Below, one piece after another: positions 63,693 through 64,000 of a stretch of DNA of 64,000 nucleotides. This DNA comes from Gynurincola endophyticus. Its GTDB lineage: Bacteria; Bacteroidota; Bacteroidia; Chitinophagales; Chitinophagaceae. Both the position numbers and the translations under genes were made by a program. How positions within the stretch are numbered: position 1 is the stretch's first letter; each line of letters begins with the position of its first letter. The stretch lies in NCBI RefSeq assembly GCF_003991195.1, contig NZ_RCWL01000003.1, forward strand, positions 1 to 64,000. Direction: 5' to 3'. The notes under the pieces are model-generated. The model was not told the origin of the DNA and ran no database searches. It worked only from the letters and a program-made list of their open reading frames with translations.

Positions 63693-63959
63693 TTATTTTT
63701 GAACAATTACAGTTCCGCAACAATCAATTGGCGGTTGAGGATCAGAAGGCCCCATTGTATCTTTAATAATTGAAATAATACTTCCGATGATTGAAATAAC
63801 AGAAGCAACAGTACCTAAGCCGCACATTGCCTGAGCTTCTAACTGAGCTTGTTTACCACTGGTAGCAGCAGCTAAACCACCTTTTAAAGTAGACATGTCT
63901 TCGTTGTTCAGCTTAGAGATCGTTTCTTTATTTAAAGAAAGCTTTTTTACTTTTTTCAT
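63693..63959 (-). CDS. Lanthipeptide precursor 4
   Basis: The 88-residue peptide shares its whole leader with precursor 3. The 60-residue core has TSGKQAQLEAQAMCGLGTVAS, Ser 25/28/32/35, a MGPSDPQPP hinge and IDCCGTVIVQK. The Thr after the first Cys is replaced by Gly. Sequence upstream of its start (63960-64000) resembles the spacers between precursors, including the start of a hairpin arm (GAGAAGAGCATT), so another copy probably lies beyond the window. Confidence 0.93.
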   Translation of the reverse strand: MKKVKKLSLNKETISKLNNEDMSTLKGGLAAATSGKQAQLEAQAMCGLGTVASVISIIGSIISIIKDTMGPSDPQPPIDCCGTVIVQK

Positions 63960-64000
63960 GAGTTACATTTAAATTAATTAAAGAAATGAGAAGAGCATTA

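Overview
The window reads as a chromosomal segment of a member of the Bacteroidota, most likely Chitinophagaceae-like. The evidence is the CarboxypepD_reg/TonB outer-membrane receptors, a GLPGLI protein, DUF4876 and DUF6850 proteins, many 'SCKK'-type lipoproteins, -7 boxes of the TAnnTTTG type, AT-rich DNA and double-glycine class I lanthipeptide leaders. No rRNA, tRNA, CRISPR array, transposase or integrase was seen.

Layout. 1-1000: gene-poor DNA with a perfect 20-bp palindrome, two diverged copies of a ~200-bp unit and two strong hairpin terminators. 1017-3344 (minus): a secreted protein and a lipoprotein with a JAB/MPN-like metalloprotease domain. 4077-14664 (plus): a TonB receptor locus (receptor, DUF4876 lipoprotein, DUF6850 barrel, two tandem gingipain/caspase-fold proteins with HEAT-like tails, small secreted protein), then three tandem lipoprotein paralogues (14831-17130), an LpxH-like phosphoesterase coupled to a glycosyltransferase, and a small secreted protein. 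19938-28613 (minus): a chromosomal Ter stress island (TerC, zinc-ribbon kinase, PP2C phosphatase, two TerY vWA proteins, three TerD-family proteins, a PRTase-like protein and a HAD phosphatase). 28662-33282: two small genes, a LuxR-type response regulator with its TPR histidine kinase, a small secreted protein and a membrane protein; two nearly identical 16-bp inverted repeats flank this block and look like operators. 33360-44668: purL, a serine hydrolase, a Fic protein flanked by identical 40-bp hairpin repeats, a TlpA-like protein, DUF72 and a MORN-repeat protein. 44929-46888: promoter, cobalamin riboswitch and a surface lipoprotein. 47291-50805: a TonB-like barrel and GLPGLI pair.

50806-64000 (minus, running off the right edge) is the most interesting part: a class I lanthipeptide cluster. 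Four tandem precursor genes with near-identical 28-residue leaders ending in Gly-Gly come first. They are followed by a LanC-like protein that has lost all three zinc ligands, an intact LanC, a luciferase-like flavin oxidoreductase, a full-length LanB, a zinc-less MDR oxidoreductase, a C39-peptidase ABC exporter, a short single-pass membrane protein and an S41 protease lipoprotein. All coding steps overlap or nearly touch, so this is one operon. The cores carry three Cys but roughly 11-14 Ser/Thr, with a conserved Ser 3-4-3 spacing on a hydrophobic segment. Together with two possible dehydroamino-acid reductases, this suggests a product rich in D-amino acids. That chemistry is inference; the gene content is read directly.
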